This document shows, piece by piece, positions 23,570 through 34,234 of a stretch of 64,000 nt of DNA. The DNA comes from Zhengitettix transpicula (lineage: Eukaryota > Arthropoda > Insecta > Orthoptera > Tetrigidae), in NCBI GenBank assembly GCA_037074705.1, contig CM073596.1, forward strand, positions 12,828,501 through 12,892,500, written 5' to 3'. Every line of letters starts with the position of its first letter. Position 1 is the stretch's first letter. The translations under genes and the position numbers were made by a program. The notes beneath the pieces were generated by a model, which saw only the letters and a program-made list of their open reading frames with translations, was not told where the DNA came from and made no database searches.

Positions 23570-24937
23570 TCCAATAAATAAAGCAAATTGTTTGCTTGTT
23601 TGTATGTATGTATATATGTTTGCATGTCTACTCTGATGGAGAAAGTTTCACCAAATTTCGTACACGTGTTCTTTGCGACCAGGAAACAAACCGTGACGAG
23701 GACAGACGCGTATACCACCCCCAAGGGGTGGAATAAATAATTTTACTGATAGTATTTATGCAAATGTTGAACGTGTAAAATTTCAACCCCTTTCGGCATG
23801 ATAGGAGAGCACGCTTAGTGGTGGAGGTGGACGGATTTGTAAATATTCAAACTGGATATAACAGCCAATATTTGAGTCGGCTAAAAATTTTTTGGGGTCA
23901 AAGAGATTCATAGTGTTTCTACCAATGTTATCTGTGGAAAATTCAACCCTATACGACATAGGAAACGAGGTGGTGTTAGGGGGGCGTCACAAGAAAATAA
24001 CGAGAATACAACCGAGATTAGAGTCAAATCCAGGGTTATGGGTTTTGATGAGTTTAATTATGACATTCAATTGGCCATTCAACCTCCAGGGTGGGCGGTG
24101 TAAAATTTTAAACATGCAATCGATATTTCCTTTCAATAATTATTTTTAGCAATAATTATATTGATAATATTTCTACGACATGGTTTGTCTATAATTTCAA
24201 CCCCGTTCGGTATGGGAGGGTAGTACGGGTCGGGGTGGGGGTGCAGAGACCTTTCAAGAAAATAACGTAAAAACAACCGAGATTTGAGACAAATCAGAGC
24301 TATGGATGTTGCTGAATTTATTTATGACAAACTGGGTAACACGTGGAGGTTGGCTGGGGGGGGGGGGAGTTGCTAGGCGGACGTGGATTCGACTAGAAAT
24401 GGTAAAAAATGTTAACCTGTCGATGTTTGCGTCGAATAAATATTTTTCGTTGTCATTTAAGTTCATAATATTTTGGTAGATATTCTCTGTGTATAGTTTC
24501 AACCCCTACTGGCTCGGGAGGGGAGAACGCTTAGGGGTGGGGTTTGGTAGAGCATTACATTAAAATAAAGCAAATAGACTGTTGATTCCAGTCAGTTCTG
24601 GGGTTATGGATGTCGCTGAGTTTCATCGTGACAAACTGGGCTGGTATACAAATTTTCAAACAATGTAATCGGCCAATTTTTGCGTGGAATTAATACTTTT
24701 TGTTCAACCCACTGTAGCGGTGGTGAAAATTTTCGAACATGTTCAAACGGTGGTATATATTTGTCGAATGGAACTATTTCAGGGTCAATGAGTTCAACCC
24801 CGTTCGGAATGGGAGGTGAACACATTTAGGGATAGGGGTCGAGTTGCGTTATATAAAAATAACGCAAAAGGTACATAGATAGGGGTCAGATCGGGGGTTA
24901 TGGATAAGTGGCATCTCGGGCAACCCCGGGTAGCTAG
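23570..24937 (+). mobile_element. Helitron family B, long copy with internal tandem repeats
   Basis: It starts TCCAATAAATAAAGC after an A at 23569. It ends CTCGGG-CAAC-CCCGGG-TAG-CTAG at 24937, a six-pair hairpin just before CTAG. The body is built from diverged repeats of about 255-300 bp, each starting near a TTTCAACCCC...GGGAGG block (about 23788, 23943, 24198, 24497, 24793) and containing a GGTTATGGATGTCGCTGAG-type block. No protein-coding capacity. Confidence 0.72.
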
Positions 24938-26460
24938 GATAAAAATATACATTCGAAATAAAAACAAAAGCATTATTAGTATTTTTGAACAAGTAATATA
25001 AATTAATTAGCTCTTAACGTATTTTTTGGGGGATTAATAAAGCGTAAATAATGGACGAAATGACGGACAGTGAAAGTAGAAACAGGCGGACGATGCGGAT
25101 CATTGGGGGACACAACTCATCAGGCTCTCAAAAATTGAATAAGGGGCATTTTTCCCCCCAGAAGTTGACAGATTTATTGTCTATGGATTGTCTGTTTCTG
25201 GTAGGTTTCAAGCAGAGCTGCGTACTTCACCTTGTACCGCAAATTTTCTTGTCTGCGTCGTAAATTTAAGGTCAGAGCGAGTCTGAAGTTGTCTTCTTGT
25301 CTGCACGTAACACCCACGTGGGAGTCTTTTTCCCCCCCTTTTTCCCATAAATCCTTCCAACCCTGTGGTCAGCAGCAAGGCGGAAATAAAATACAGACCT
25401 GCACTTATGGTGAGCAAGTGCTAATGCTGCTCGGAGGTTCTCATATATTCACTGCGGTTACACATGTCGTTTCGAACGGACACACAAGCTGACGACTGCA
25501 GTAATAATCAGGGACTCAATCTTTGTGACGATTCCTCCAACAATTTATCAGTCCGTTGTCAAAACGGACACTGTCCACGTAATTTTATTTTAATCTTCAA
25601 TGGAAAAACGTTACTTAAATTCGATATACTGTTAGATACACTTAAAAATTATGTGTATATTAATCAAAATTTAATGACTGTCTGTTTAATATAAAGCCAA
25701 AGTTTTCGATCCCGAAAATACCAATATTGATTTCCTTCACGTTCTCGAAGATGAACTTAATGAAATTTCAAACATCAGTCGATCATTCAGATACAAATGA
25801 AGAATGAAGCCGTCAAGTATTTTTTTTAAAATGATATAATTGCTGTTTTTTCAAGTGTCTTACTGGAATGTGCCGTCTGATTCGTCCACAAAGGTGGAAA
25901 ACTATTGTTTGTCAAAATCTTGAATTTGTGATTAAAATGTTTGTGTAATTACAATACAATCCACATTTTGATATAAAAGTTGAGACAGTACAATATTTTT
26001 TTACGCTCACCATGTAAATTGCGTCATAGATCAATTAAATGGTTAATCAATTATCCCGTTGGAAAATATATTTGTGCTTGTTTTCATACAAGTTCTCCCG
26101 TAGAGTCGACTATTGTTTATTTTTATATGGCAGTAACTGTAATTTGGTTGGCGCACGCAAAATATACATCAAATTTCCTTAAGTTGCACGTCGTTGTGTC
26201 CCAGTTGTAAAAAGACTGTTGGTCCTGAGAAACGACGTTCATCATCAGGCTTTCGGCGTACCCGATTCATGGGCGAATTCTCCTGCATTACTTCAGGCAA
26301 TGGTTTCTACATGACCTCTGCGTGGCGCTGCGTCTTTTCCCTTTTTTTCTCCTCCTATATCGACCAGTCAGTGTTGGCCATTTCTTGTAGGAATGAATAA
26401 ATTTATTGCTACAAATTTGTTACCTGATATAGGGGAATAATGGGACGTTTCGGCATTTGA
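24938..26460. other. Unclassified stretch; GC-richer patch 25050-25560
   Basis: Frames of 67-86 residues overlap on both strands without recognisable domains. Nothing else was seen. Confidence 0.3.
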
Positions 26461-27475
26461 TCCGTTTGATTGACAATTAGTTATTATTATTAATTCCATT
26501 AGTCTCCGTATAAGGAAATAGTTTACGTTATATTATGAAATCAAAAATAATTAATACAAACTATTTTATTTCAAACTACAATAATTAGAGTTTAAAAATT
26601 TAAAATTACATAAAAATACAAAAATTTTAGTGTACAAAATAATTAATAATACAATAATCATGTAATTATGTGCAATTAATTAATAGTATTAATTTGTACG
26701 TAATTAAATAACTTCATAGATCACATAAAACTTTTCATTACTTTGAGTGCAATATTTTATTTACAAAATATGCATAAACTTCTTGTTACAATAAATCGTA
26801 AAGTATAGTTTATAAAGTAAGAGACCAAAAACTCACCGAAAAAAATGATTATTTATACAGGGTTGCGTGAATTTTCACGTATCTAGCCTCAGAATTTCCG
26901 TCTCTGCGTTGATATGTTAATTAGTATACCATTATTTTCTCTCATCTCTAATAAACTGAATGAGTGATTTTAGCAGAAAATAAATAACAGAATTTTTTTA
27001 TTCTCGTAACAACAGATAGTGTATCCAAAGTAAATCATATATAGAATTTTAATATGTTTTACAATCTTGAAAGCTATAATACAAATTTTAATGGCCAAAT
27101 AAATCAGAATAAAATGTATATAAAAAAATTCTTCATACAAATTTGTTAGATATACACGACGTTTGCTTCTTACATTAGAACGTCTTCAGATATTGATTAA
27201 TTAGTAGACCTTTAAAATATAAAGCCTACATTGATTGCCCATGAATATACATATATATATATATATTTCGCAGAGTGCAGAAAGGACGAGACATTTACTG
27301 AGAACAACTTGTTGCTGGTCACAAACGGTGTGCTTTTATTATTGTCTGATTTTGGTCAAATTTTTCATATCACTTATTATTATTTAATTGTTTATCTATA
27401 AGCAAAGTATTGTCGAATCAAATACTTAAAATGAACGCCGTGAAAATTTATTTTTTTGAATTAAAAATATATTTT
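26461..27475. other. AT-rich stretch, nothing recognised
   Basis: A short CCATTAGTC...AAGGAAATAG block near 26497 resembles 6524 and 37380. A TA run sits at 27247-27267. Confidence 0.35.
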
Positions 27476-27555
27476 TTATTATGACGACGTTTCGAGACCT
27501 TTTTCTATCTTCTTCAGGTGTTTTCAAACATTTTATAACGTCGTCATAATATAAA
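27476..27555 (-). ncRNA. Hammerhead-ribozyme-like motif (Penelope type), complete layout
   Basis: Read on the minus strand: outer-stem strand TATTATGACGACG, then T, a segment that can fold on itself (TGTTT...AAACA), CTGAAGA, a weak stem II (AGA...TCT), GAAA, and the other outer-stem strand CGTCGTCATAATA, which pairs perfectly with the first over 13 bp. This is the order of hammerhead strands (stem III, U-H, stem I, CUGANGA, stem II, GAAA, stem III). Self-cleavage is inference, and stems I and II look weak. Confidence 0.45.
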
Positions 27556-27814
27556 AAAAATATCGTGATGCTGACAACAGAATTTTATTAATAGTGAGAA
27601 ATTTTGGTGACCGCGATATTATACACTACTTGGTATAACTTATAATTATATGGTATAGACGTAATTTACTATTGTGTTCATTTAGTATTATTTAATTTTA
27701 CAGTACCAATAAAACGTGTTTGTATTCAAAATTGAAGTATTTGTTCATTTTCTAATATCAATATCAGTTGTGGATTTGTTAAAAAAAATGTTTCAAACGA
27801 GTGCCCTTCACTTT
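27556..27814. other. AT-rich stretch, nothing recognised
   Basis: No supported feature. Confidence 0.35.
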
Positions 27815-27935
27815 GCCAATTCTCGCGCCGAAACGGTCCACGCCAAACTGACCGAGCCGAATTGGCCGCGCCGAACTGGCCGCGCCAAACTGACCGAGCC
27901 GAACTGGCCGCGTCAAAACGTCCTGGACCCCTGAT
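27815..27935. repeat. GC-rich minisatellite
   Basis: Repeats of AACTGACCGAGCCGAA and AACTGGCCGCGCC-type units form an abrupt GC-rich island in AT-rich DNA. The frame through it (residues like AKLTEPNWPR, repeated) is a product of the repeat. Confidence 0.8.
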
Positions 27936-27984
27936 ATAGCCTCTACATTATGTTTATATATCTAAATATAGTTCAGAGACAACA

Positions 27985-28660
27985 TTTATCACCTGGCCAA
28001 CGTCAACATATCTCTCAGCAAGTAAAAGTCTCCCACGGCCAACTGAGTTTTGGTGAACAATGAAAATATTTTTCGGTTCACTACATATAGATCCCATAGT
28101 CTAAAAGAGGAATCAAGAGAGACTGATGTGAAAAAAAAATATTTGTACATCCACGCTTCCAAACAGTCAATGAAGCTGAAGGGATGAATATCGATTAATT
28201 CCCGACCACCCCCCCAGCAAAACCTCCCTTGTTCCGTGAAATGAACGTACATAATGCAGCCAGTGGCAAAGTTTCGCTGACCGCCCACCACATACATATT
28301 ACCACCGTCTGCCCTTTTGATGACGGCGAGTTTGAATGTTTCTACCTAAGGCCCGACGGCTGAGCATTCCCTAGGGTAAACAGCGGCTCCAATATTAGGC
28401 TTGGCTAATTCCCGGCAGATCCGCAGTACACTTGCTGGAATTCGGTGGCAATAAGTTGTAGCTTGTGCTGCACAATGCCCGGGGATTCCCAATAAAGACG
28501 ACGAAGCCACCGTAGAAATCCCCATTTATCCGGATACAATGCTCGTACATCTGACACAGGGGAGGGTGAGTCGTCCTTGTCAGGGGGGAAAAAAAGAATA
28601 CCGTTAGAATATTATCTGTTGCAACTAAATAGAAAACAACGTACATCATTCCGACAGATC
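27985..28660 (-). CDS. Possible exon pair, unrecognised (doubtful)
   Basis: On the minus strand a frame continues upstream of its first Met, from about 28345 (KLAVIKRADGG, then MYVVGGQRNFATGC), and runs to 27989. A second open stretch covers about 28425-28650, with more than one frame open. The segment is GC-richer than its flanks and is not a visible repeat here. No family was recognised and splice sites are not convincing. It may be part of a host gene, a decayed element, or chance. Confidence 0.2.
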
Positions 28661-28929
28661 AGTGAAACCAGTTCTTTTCCAGTCCTGAGTACACCTCCAA
28701 AATTATTTTAATCAATATAACAGACTAAATAATATTTATTTTCCATTTACGTAAAAAAAATCAAATTCTAGAATACTATGAGACGAACTGGAAAAAAATT
28801 ATGATGCACCCAGGTTTTAATCAGTGATATAAGGAAACAAATATTTTACTTTCTTCGAAACAATTTGTCAACGTAGTTTTTGAATTAATAAAGCAATTGA
28901 TGACCTTATACAGACACTTATTATTTATT
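28661..28929. other. Nothing recognised
   Basis: AT-rich, with no supported feature. Confidence 0.35.
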
Positions 28930-29012
28930 CTTTTATTATAACAACGTTATAAAAATTTTGAAAACACCTGAAGAAGGCAGAAAAAGGTATCGAAACGTCG
29001 TCATAATAAAAA
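28930..29012 (+). ncRNA. Hammerhead-ribozyme-like motif, second complete layout
   Basis: Outer strand TTATTATAACAACG, T, a TTTTGAAAA segment, CTGAAGA, a linker AGGCAGAAAAAGGTATC, GAAA, and then CGTCGTCATAATAA. The outer strands pair except at two A-C positions. It is homologous to 27476-27555 but in the opposite orientation and diverged, so it is a second copy of the same element end. Confidence 0.42.
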
Positions 29013-29530
29013 TCAAAACATTTTTAATTAAAAATAAATACATTTTCACGGCGTTCAGTAAAGTATTTGATTCAACAATACTTTGCTTATAGATATACAA
29101 AAATTGATATTTTCCTGCCTGTTTCGTTAAGTGATTTGAAAAATCCGGTCAAAATCAGACATAATAATAAAAGGACAACGTTTCCTCTGACATTGCAGAA
29201 CTTGTGCAATAAGACGTACGATGTCGTAAGTTGTTCTTTACATATTTTGTGTAACTTTTCTGTATTTGGCCATATTTTTCAATTCGCTGATAAATTAAAA
29301 TATTTTTGAAATTTCTTCTTTAACATAATTGACAGTATTTAATTAAAAAATTATTTATAGCCGTATTGAAGAACTATGTGGGGTTCCTTAATGGTCTAAT
29401 GTGGGTCCTCTTTGCTATTTTCATTTATTACTTTAAAATAAACCAAGGTAGATTTTTATTGTGCAAAAATATTAATGTTAACAGTTTACTATTATATTTC
29501 AGCTTAGTGTCGTTTAAAATCATGAAGAAA
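29013..29530. other. AT-rich stretch, nothing recognised
   Basis: Short AT-rich frames only. Confidence 0.35.
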
Positions 29531-29675
29531 CGTGAAAATAATTCGGTGGGACGGGGAACGGAACCAGGGACCAATGCTTCATATTGAGTTCCTACGAATA
29601 ATGGATGGTATAGCTCCATAGAAAACCGCGTACTGAATAGTGGTCCAGAGTTCGATTCCCAATGAACTTAATAAT
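29531..29675. repeat. tRNA-like SINE relics, two B-box-like sites in opposite directions
   Basis: GGTATAGCTCC (A-box-like) and GAGTTCGATTCCC (B-box-like) lie on the plus strand at about 29609-29662. GGAACGGAACCAGG at about 29556-29570 is a weaker B-box on the minus strand. They resemble the tRNA-like heads elsewhere but lack a recognisable body. Confidence 0.4.
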
Positions 29676-30430
29676 TGTAAAAAAAAATAATTGTAAAAAT
29701 AAATGTACAGATTTTATGTAATTTTATTAAATTATGTAATTAAAATGTATATTAGCTAAAGTTCTCGATATTAATGCGACTCAAAATAAAAATTGAAATA
29801 AATAAAAGGGAGAAATATCGATGAAAAATCATTCATAGAAGCTGTTAAGTCATGAAAGCTATAGTTTTTTCAAAGGTCTACATTTTTATAATACATTTCA
29901 TGTCGATTTTAATCGTTCGTTGCAAAACTGAGAAAATGAAAATCGTATTTATTTGTGAAGTGTAATTTTTATTTTCAGTGTTATAGTCATTATTACAGCA
30001 ATATGTTTTTGTATTTGTTAAAATGTTCTTATAGAACTGGGGTTTACTTTGTCTGAATTATAATATTATTGACTTTTTTTTGGATCAGTTGGTAAAATCT
30101 TTCAAATCAGTTAGATAATTGAATTATATGAGAGTAATTTATTAATTTTTTATTGGTACAATTTTTAGCTTTTTAACTCAGGGTTTTTATATTAAATGTT
30201 CTCAATAGAATAAATAAATATTTACAAAATAATACTTTTAATTTAATATAATACATATAATACAGAATTACAAATAATATATAATTAATTAAAGAAATGA
30301 ACTTAATAAGTACTACATTGAATTAATCGACCAAATATTAATAGTATATTGTATAAGTGTACCAATGTTCCTCGTCCATGCATACATTAAATACTTTTCC
30401 CACAATCCTCTACCTTTTTGAGCATAAATA
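29676..30430. other. AT-rich stretch, nothing recognised
   Basis: No supported feature. Confidence 0.4.
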
Positions 30431-30435
30431 AATGC

Positions 30436-30740
30436 TTACGTATCTTCAATTAATATATAGTAATATACTTTAACGTACTGTGACCGCAATTTACACCGGT
30501 GTAAGTTTGCCATAGCGTCCTTATTAGCACTGTCCTTAGGAGCAACATAAGTTGCCACTCGGCCGCATTTCCTGGTTTCCCACACTTGTCCACAGGCCCT
30601 GTCCGTTCCAGTGCCTTGGTACACGACACAGGATCCGATTCCCATAAGACTAATTCCAGGCTTCTCACGACCACCGAGTCCGCTCCGTCGCGTCGTAGGA
30701 CGAGTGAAACCAACTGAGATAAATAGCCCAAGCCCGATTT
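30436..30740 (-). CDS. Unrecognised Cys-containing frame (doubtful)
   Basis: The minus-strand frame from Met at 30645 can be read upstream into GFTRPTTRRSGLGGREKPG without a stop. It encodes GSCVVYQGTG, RACGQVWETRKCG and NLHRCKL, with five spaced Cys. An overlapping frame on the same strand is also open (30450-30731). No family was recognised. The GC-richer patch stands out from AT-rich flanks. It may be a decayed element or a host exon. Confidence 0.18.
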
Positions 30741-30865
30741 ACAAAAACAGAAATCACTTTCACGAACTGCCAGGGAAAGAATTACTGTTAATTTATTTTT
30801 TTCATAAATAAATAAATTTGCCTGAGTTTTAGAAAAATTTTAACAAAATAATTTATAACCATATA

Positions 30866-30910
30866 TTTTCACACATTTTCGTCCTTCATTTAGGACTTTA
30901 TCAGGTGTAC
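30866..30910 (-). other. Hammerhead-like core, decayed
   Basis: On the minus strand: CTGATAA, then GTCCT-AAATGA-AGGAC (perfect 5-bp hairpin), then GAAAATGTG. The core differs from CTGANGA at one base and from GAAAC at one base. The paired outer strand was not found. Confidence 0.4.
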
Positions 30911-31834
30911 TTTGAAGTAATATAGGACTTGGCTAACAGCAGGCAGTCTTCCAGATTTTACTCTAAATTTATTTATATAATATCCATTTTTAACTGATAT
31001 TGATAGAAGAACTTCGATAGTTATTTATAAGACCGAAAGTCCTTAATTGCTCCAATGTGAACCTTACGAATTTCTAATTTAAGAAAAAAACGTTAATAAA
31101 TTACATATCTTTCTTTCTTATGTTTAATTTATTTATTGTTTGTTAAATTAAAATCTCATATTAAATATTTGTTATCTTAATTGAATGTAAACTACTGTTT
31201 TTTAATTTTTATATTAATAACGTGGATGTACTTAATCAGTCTCTTGAGTGAAAAACACTACTTAATTAAGACAAATCATTTATTTAAAATTTTGAATCGA
31301 AATAGCTTTAGTCATCATTTATAATTTTTAAATATTATAAGTAACAAACATAAACGTCAATCTATTTTTAAATCTCAAAATTTACGTATATTAATTTTTA
31401 TTATTTGAAATGTAGGATAACCTGTATAATTATCAAAATTCGTTTCCACATAATAGTTAATAAATTCATCATTTAATCCATAGGATTTTCTGAGATAAAA
31501 TTGGGTTACTTTTGTTAAATTAGGTGGATTTTACCGAGCGAAATGTATAAAATTTAATTAAATGTTTTTACGAAAATATGAAGTATTTAATCAGGCACCT
31601 TCAGGTTTTTTTTATTAAATAATATTAATTTAAATTTAATAAATCATTGAATTCAAAATAATTTTTTTCCCGTTTTTATCTTATTCCCCACAACCCTAAT
31701 ATGATTTTGAAACTTGAACTGAGATGTAACTATTTCATGCTGTTCGTTATTAAAATATTAAGTAAAAAAAAGATTTTAGTACACAATTTAAATTTTCTAT
31801 AATTTGAAACATCTGTTTTAGGATTTAGGTTTCA
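30911..31834. other. AT-rich stretch, nothing recognised
   Basis: No supported feature. Confidence 0.4.
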
Positions 31835-32965
31835 TAATATTAATTAAATTAGACAAGAAAATTAATGTAGCAGGAATATTTCTGGATTTAAGTAAAGCTT
31901 TTGATACTGTTGATCACTATATACTTTTAAATAAGCTAGAACGGTATGGTATCAGAAGGTTGGCACTCAAGCTTTTAAAATCTTATTTAATGAACGTAAC
32001 TCAGTTCACTGATATATTTTTTTTGTCAAGAAAGGAGAAATCTAGGATCCATTAAAAACGGGAGTGCCGCAGGGATCAATACTGGGTCCATTATTAATTA
32101 TAATTTATTATATATAATTTATGTTATTGAATTACCCGTACTAGACCCTACCAAAGGTACAATTATATCATGTGCTGATGACACTATAGTTGGGCTTCTG
32201 ATAAAAATGAACGATTGCAAATTATGCAGCAAAACATAGACAATTCTTTGTAAACAATCAACTAAAGGTAAATCTGACAAAAAACTAATATACTATTATT
32301 TAAATGACGGACCCTGGATATAAATAGGGGCAATGTTAGTGCAATGAAGAGAAAGTAACAAAATTTTTAGGTATACATGTGGACCGTAAGCTAACTTGGG
32401 ATGAACACACAGACTGCATATGCAAAAAGATTAATGGAAACTGATATGCATTAAAAATAAAGCATGCATTTTTTTAGGCCCTCTTACCTACTAAACATAT
32501 ACTATGGCTTAGTATTTTCCTCAGAAAAAATGAAACGTTTTTTTTAATTCAAAAAAGGGGGAATTAGATACATAATGGGACTAAAAAGGGCAGAATCTTG
32601 TAAAAAGGCCTGTGTATCAAACTCCATACTACCTCTATATGCTATATATGTATACAAAGTAGTTATTCTGGTGGGAAAAAAATGAATATAAAGTATGAAA
32701 ACAAAAGGAAATAACGGGTATCAGTACTCGGGTTAAGAGAAATTATTTTAGAACAGGCAAAGACAACAATCCATATGTTAAGGGAACAATACTATTTACG
32801 CTAATGACCTAGAAGTTGATGCGACTCAAAATAAAATAAATTTTAAAAATATAATAATAATAAATACTATTTAATAAGCTCCCTGAATATATAAAGAAAG
32901 TAGAGAATTTGCAGTGGATCTAAATATATCTTGCTAAAAAGCCGATCTACTGTATGGTCGACCTT
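31835..32965 (+). pseudogene. Non-LTR retrotransposon (LINE) reverse transcriptase relic
   Basis: Translated blocks follow LINE reverse transcriptase order: GIFLDLSKAFDTVDH at 31873, GVPQGSILGPLL at 32061-32096, CADDT (the catalytic ADD) at 32171-32185, FLGIHVDRKLTWDEH at about 32362, GIRYIMGLKRAESCKK near 32560, and LFNKLPEYIKKVENL near 32870. The blocks lie in different frames with stops between, so the copy is dead and lacks the 5' half. The wording fits the Jockey/CR1-type superfamily; the exact clade is not decided. Its 3' end runs into AT repeats. Confidence 0.88.
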
Positions 32966-33008
32966 TAATATATATATATAACATTATTTTTACGGATATT
33001 CTAAAGAT

Positions 33009-33052
<44 letters not shown>

Positions 33053-33114
33053 GTTATATATATAAATAATGTTATATATATATTTAACATTATTTTTACG
33101 GATATTCTAAAGAT

Positions 33115-33154
<40 letters not shown>

Positions 33155-33159
33155 TATAA
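32966..33159. repeat. (AT)n tracts with a duplicated unit of about 103 bp
   Basis: AACATTATTTTTACGGATATT...GATACAATATATA occurs at 32980 and again at about 33083, each followed by a long AT run. A simple tandem duplication next to the LTR insertion. Confidence 0.85.
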
Positions 33160-34217
33160 TGTAATGCATATAATGCCAATTAATTAAGCCATTAATTGTT
33201 TTTAAATAATTTGAATTGTTAGCGAACAGTTTGAATTATAGCGATGAGCGAGCAAAGCAACAATGAGTGGCGAGCTCTGTTCCTATTATTGAGGGTTCGG
33301 AATGACGATTACGCGCGCAAAAGTATAGGCAGTCTTTAGTCTACCACGAGAGGAGAGACATTGTAAAAGTTAGTCTAAGTCTACGGCGAGGAGCGGAAGA
33401 GTACAGTTTGAGTCTACAGCGAGGAGAAAAAGAGAAAAGTCGAAGTCTACGGTCAACCACGAAAGGAGAGACATTTTAAAAGTAAATCTTCACCGAGCTA
33501 CTTAGAAGTTCTCAATCCAAACCGATAAATAATGCGGTAAAAGAGCAAAAATCTGCAACTCATAAGATTCCTGTAAGCAAGCAGTCAGTTGGACCGAGGA
33601 TATGTACTAACAATTCGCCAACGGAAGCAAGGGTTTGCTACATTATAAAGAACTTGAACATTTTCGTGCTGAGGGAAAACGACATCAGATAGCTGACCAA
33701 TTAAGAGGATCATCGGAGTTCCTGGGAGCCTAGTAATCGCATTTCAACTAAATAAGTGTAGAATCGGTGAGAAATATTTAGAATCTGTGTAAAAATTTTG
33801 CAATATAGTGTACTTTTGAAGCGCTAAAAGAATGCTGGTACCAGCCAAACAATACGTAAGTAACCAGAACTTTTATAAAATCTGTAAACGCTAACTAAAA
33901 GGGTAAAGTCAGATTTCGTTCGCTTTTCTATGTAGCTTTTCTTTCATTTATCAGCATATTATTTTGAAGTAAATTTTAAACTGTATTGTTAATAAGATCA
34001 TTCAATAATTTTCACTGTAAATCATCAAACCTAGTAATGACCCTGAGAAATTAAAAGATTTTCATTTTATTGTAATTGTTTGTAAATTTTAGAAGCCTCA
34101 AATTAATAAATAAATATTGTTTGTTAAAAATTGATTATCTTTTTCATTTGATTATTACATTTTGGCTACCACAACGTGGGGCAAATTAATTGTAACAATT
34201 TTCATTTAATTATTACA
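33160..34217 (+). mobile_element. Collapsed LTR element: LTR, primer-binding site, tip of second LTR
   Basis: The LTR of about 1000 bp runs from TGTAATGC at 33160 to ATTACA at 34159 (TGTAAT/ATTACA inverted tips). TGGCTACCACAACGTGGGGC follows at 34163-34182, resembling a tRNA-Lys-type primer-binding site. A few bases later a TTTTCATTTAATTATTACA tip ends at 34217 against (AT)n; it matches the LTR's own end. The internal region is almost wholly deleted. A CATCAAACC...GTAATGACCCTGAGA block is shared with the solo LTR at 60494. Confidence 0.75.
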
Positions 34218-34234
34218 ATATATATATATATATA
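34218..34234. repeat. (AT)n microsatellite
   Basis: An AT run at the LTR end. Confidence 0.85.

Noticed and set aside
27815..27935. Coding repeat protein (AKLTEPNWPR repeats)
   Set aside because: Explained by the GC-rich minisatellite; no support for translation.
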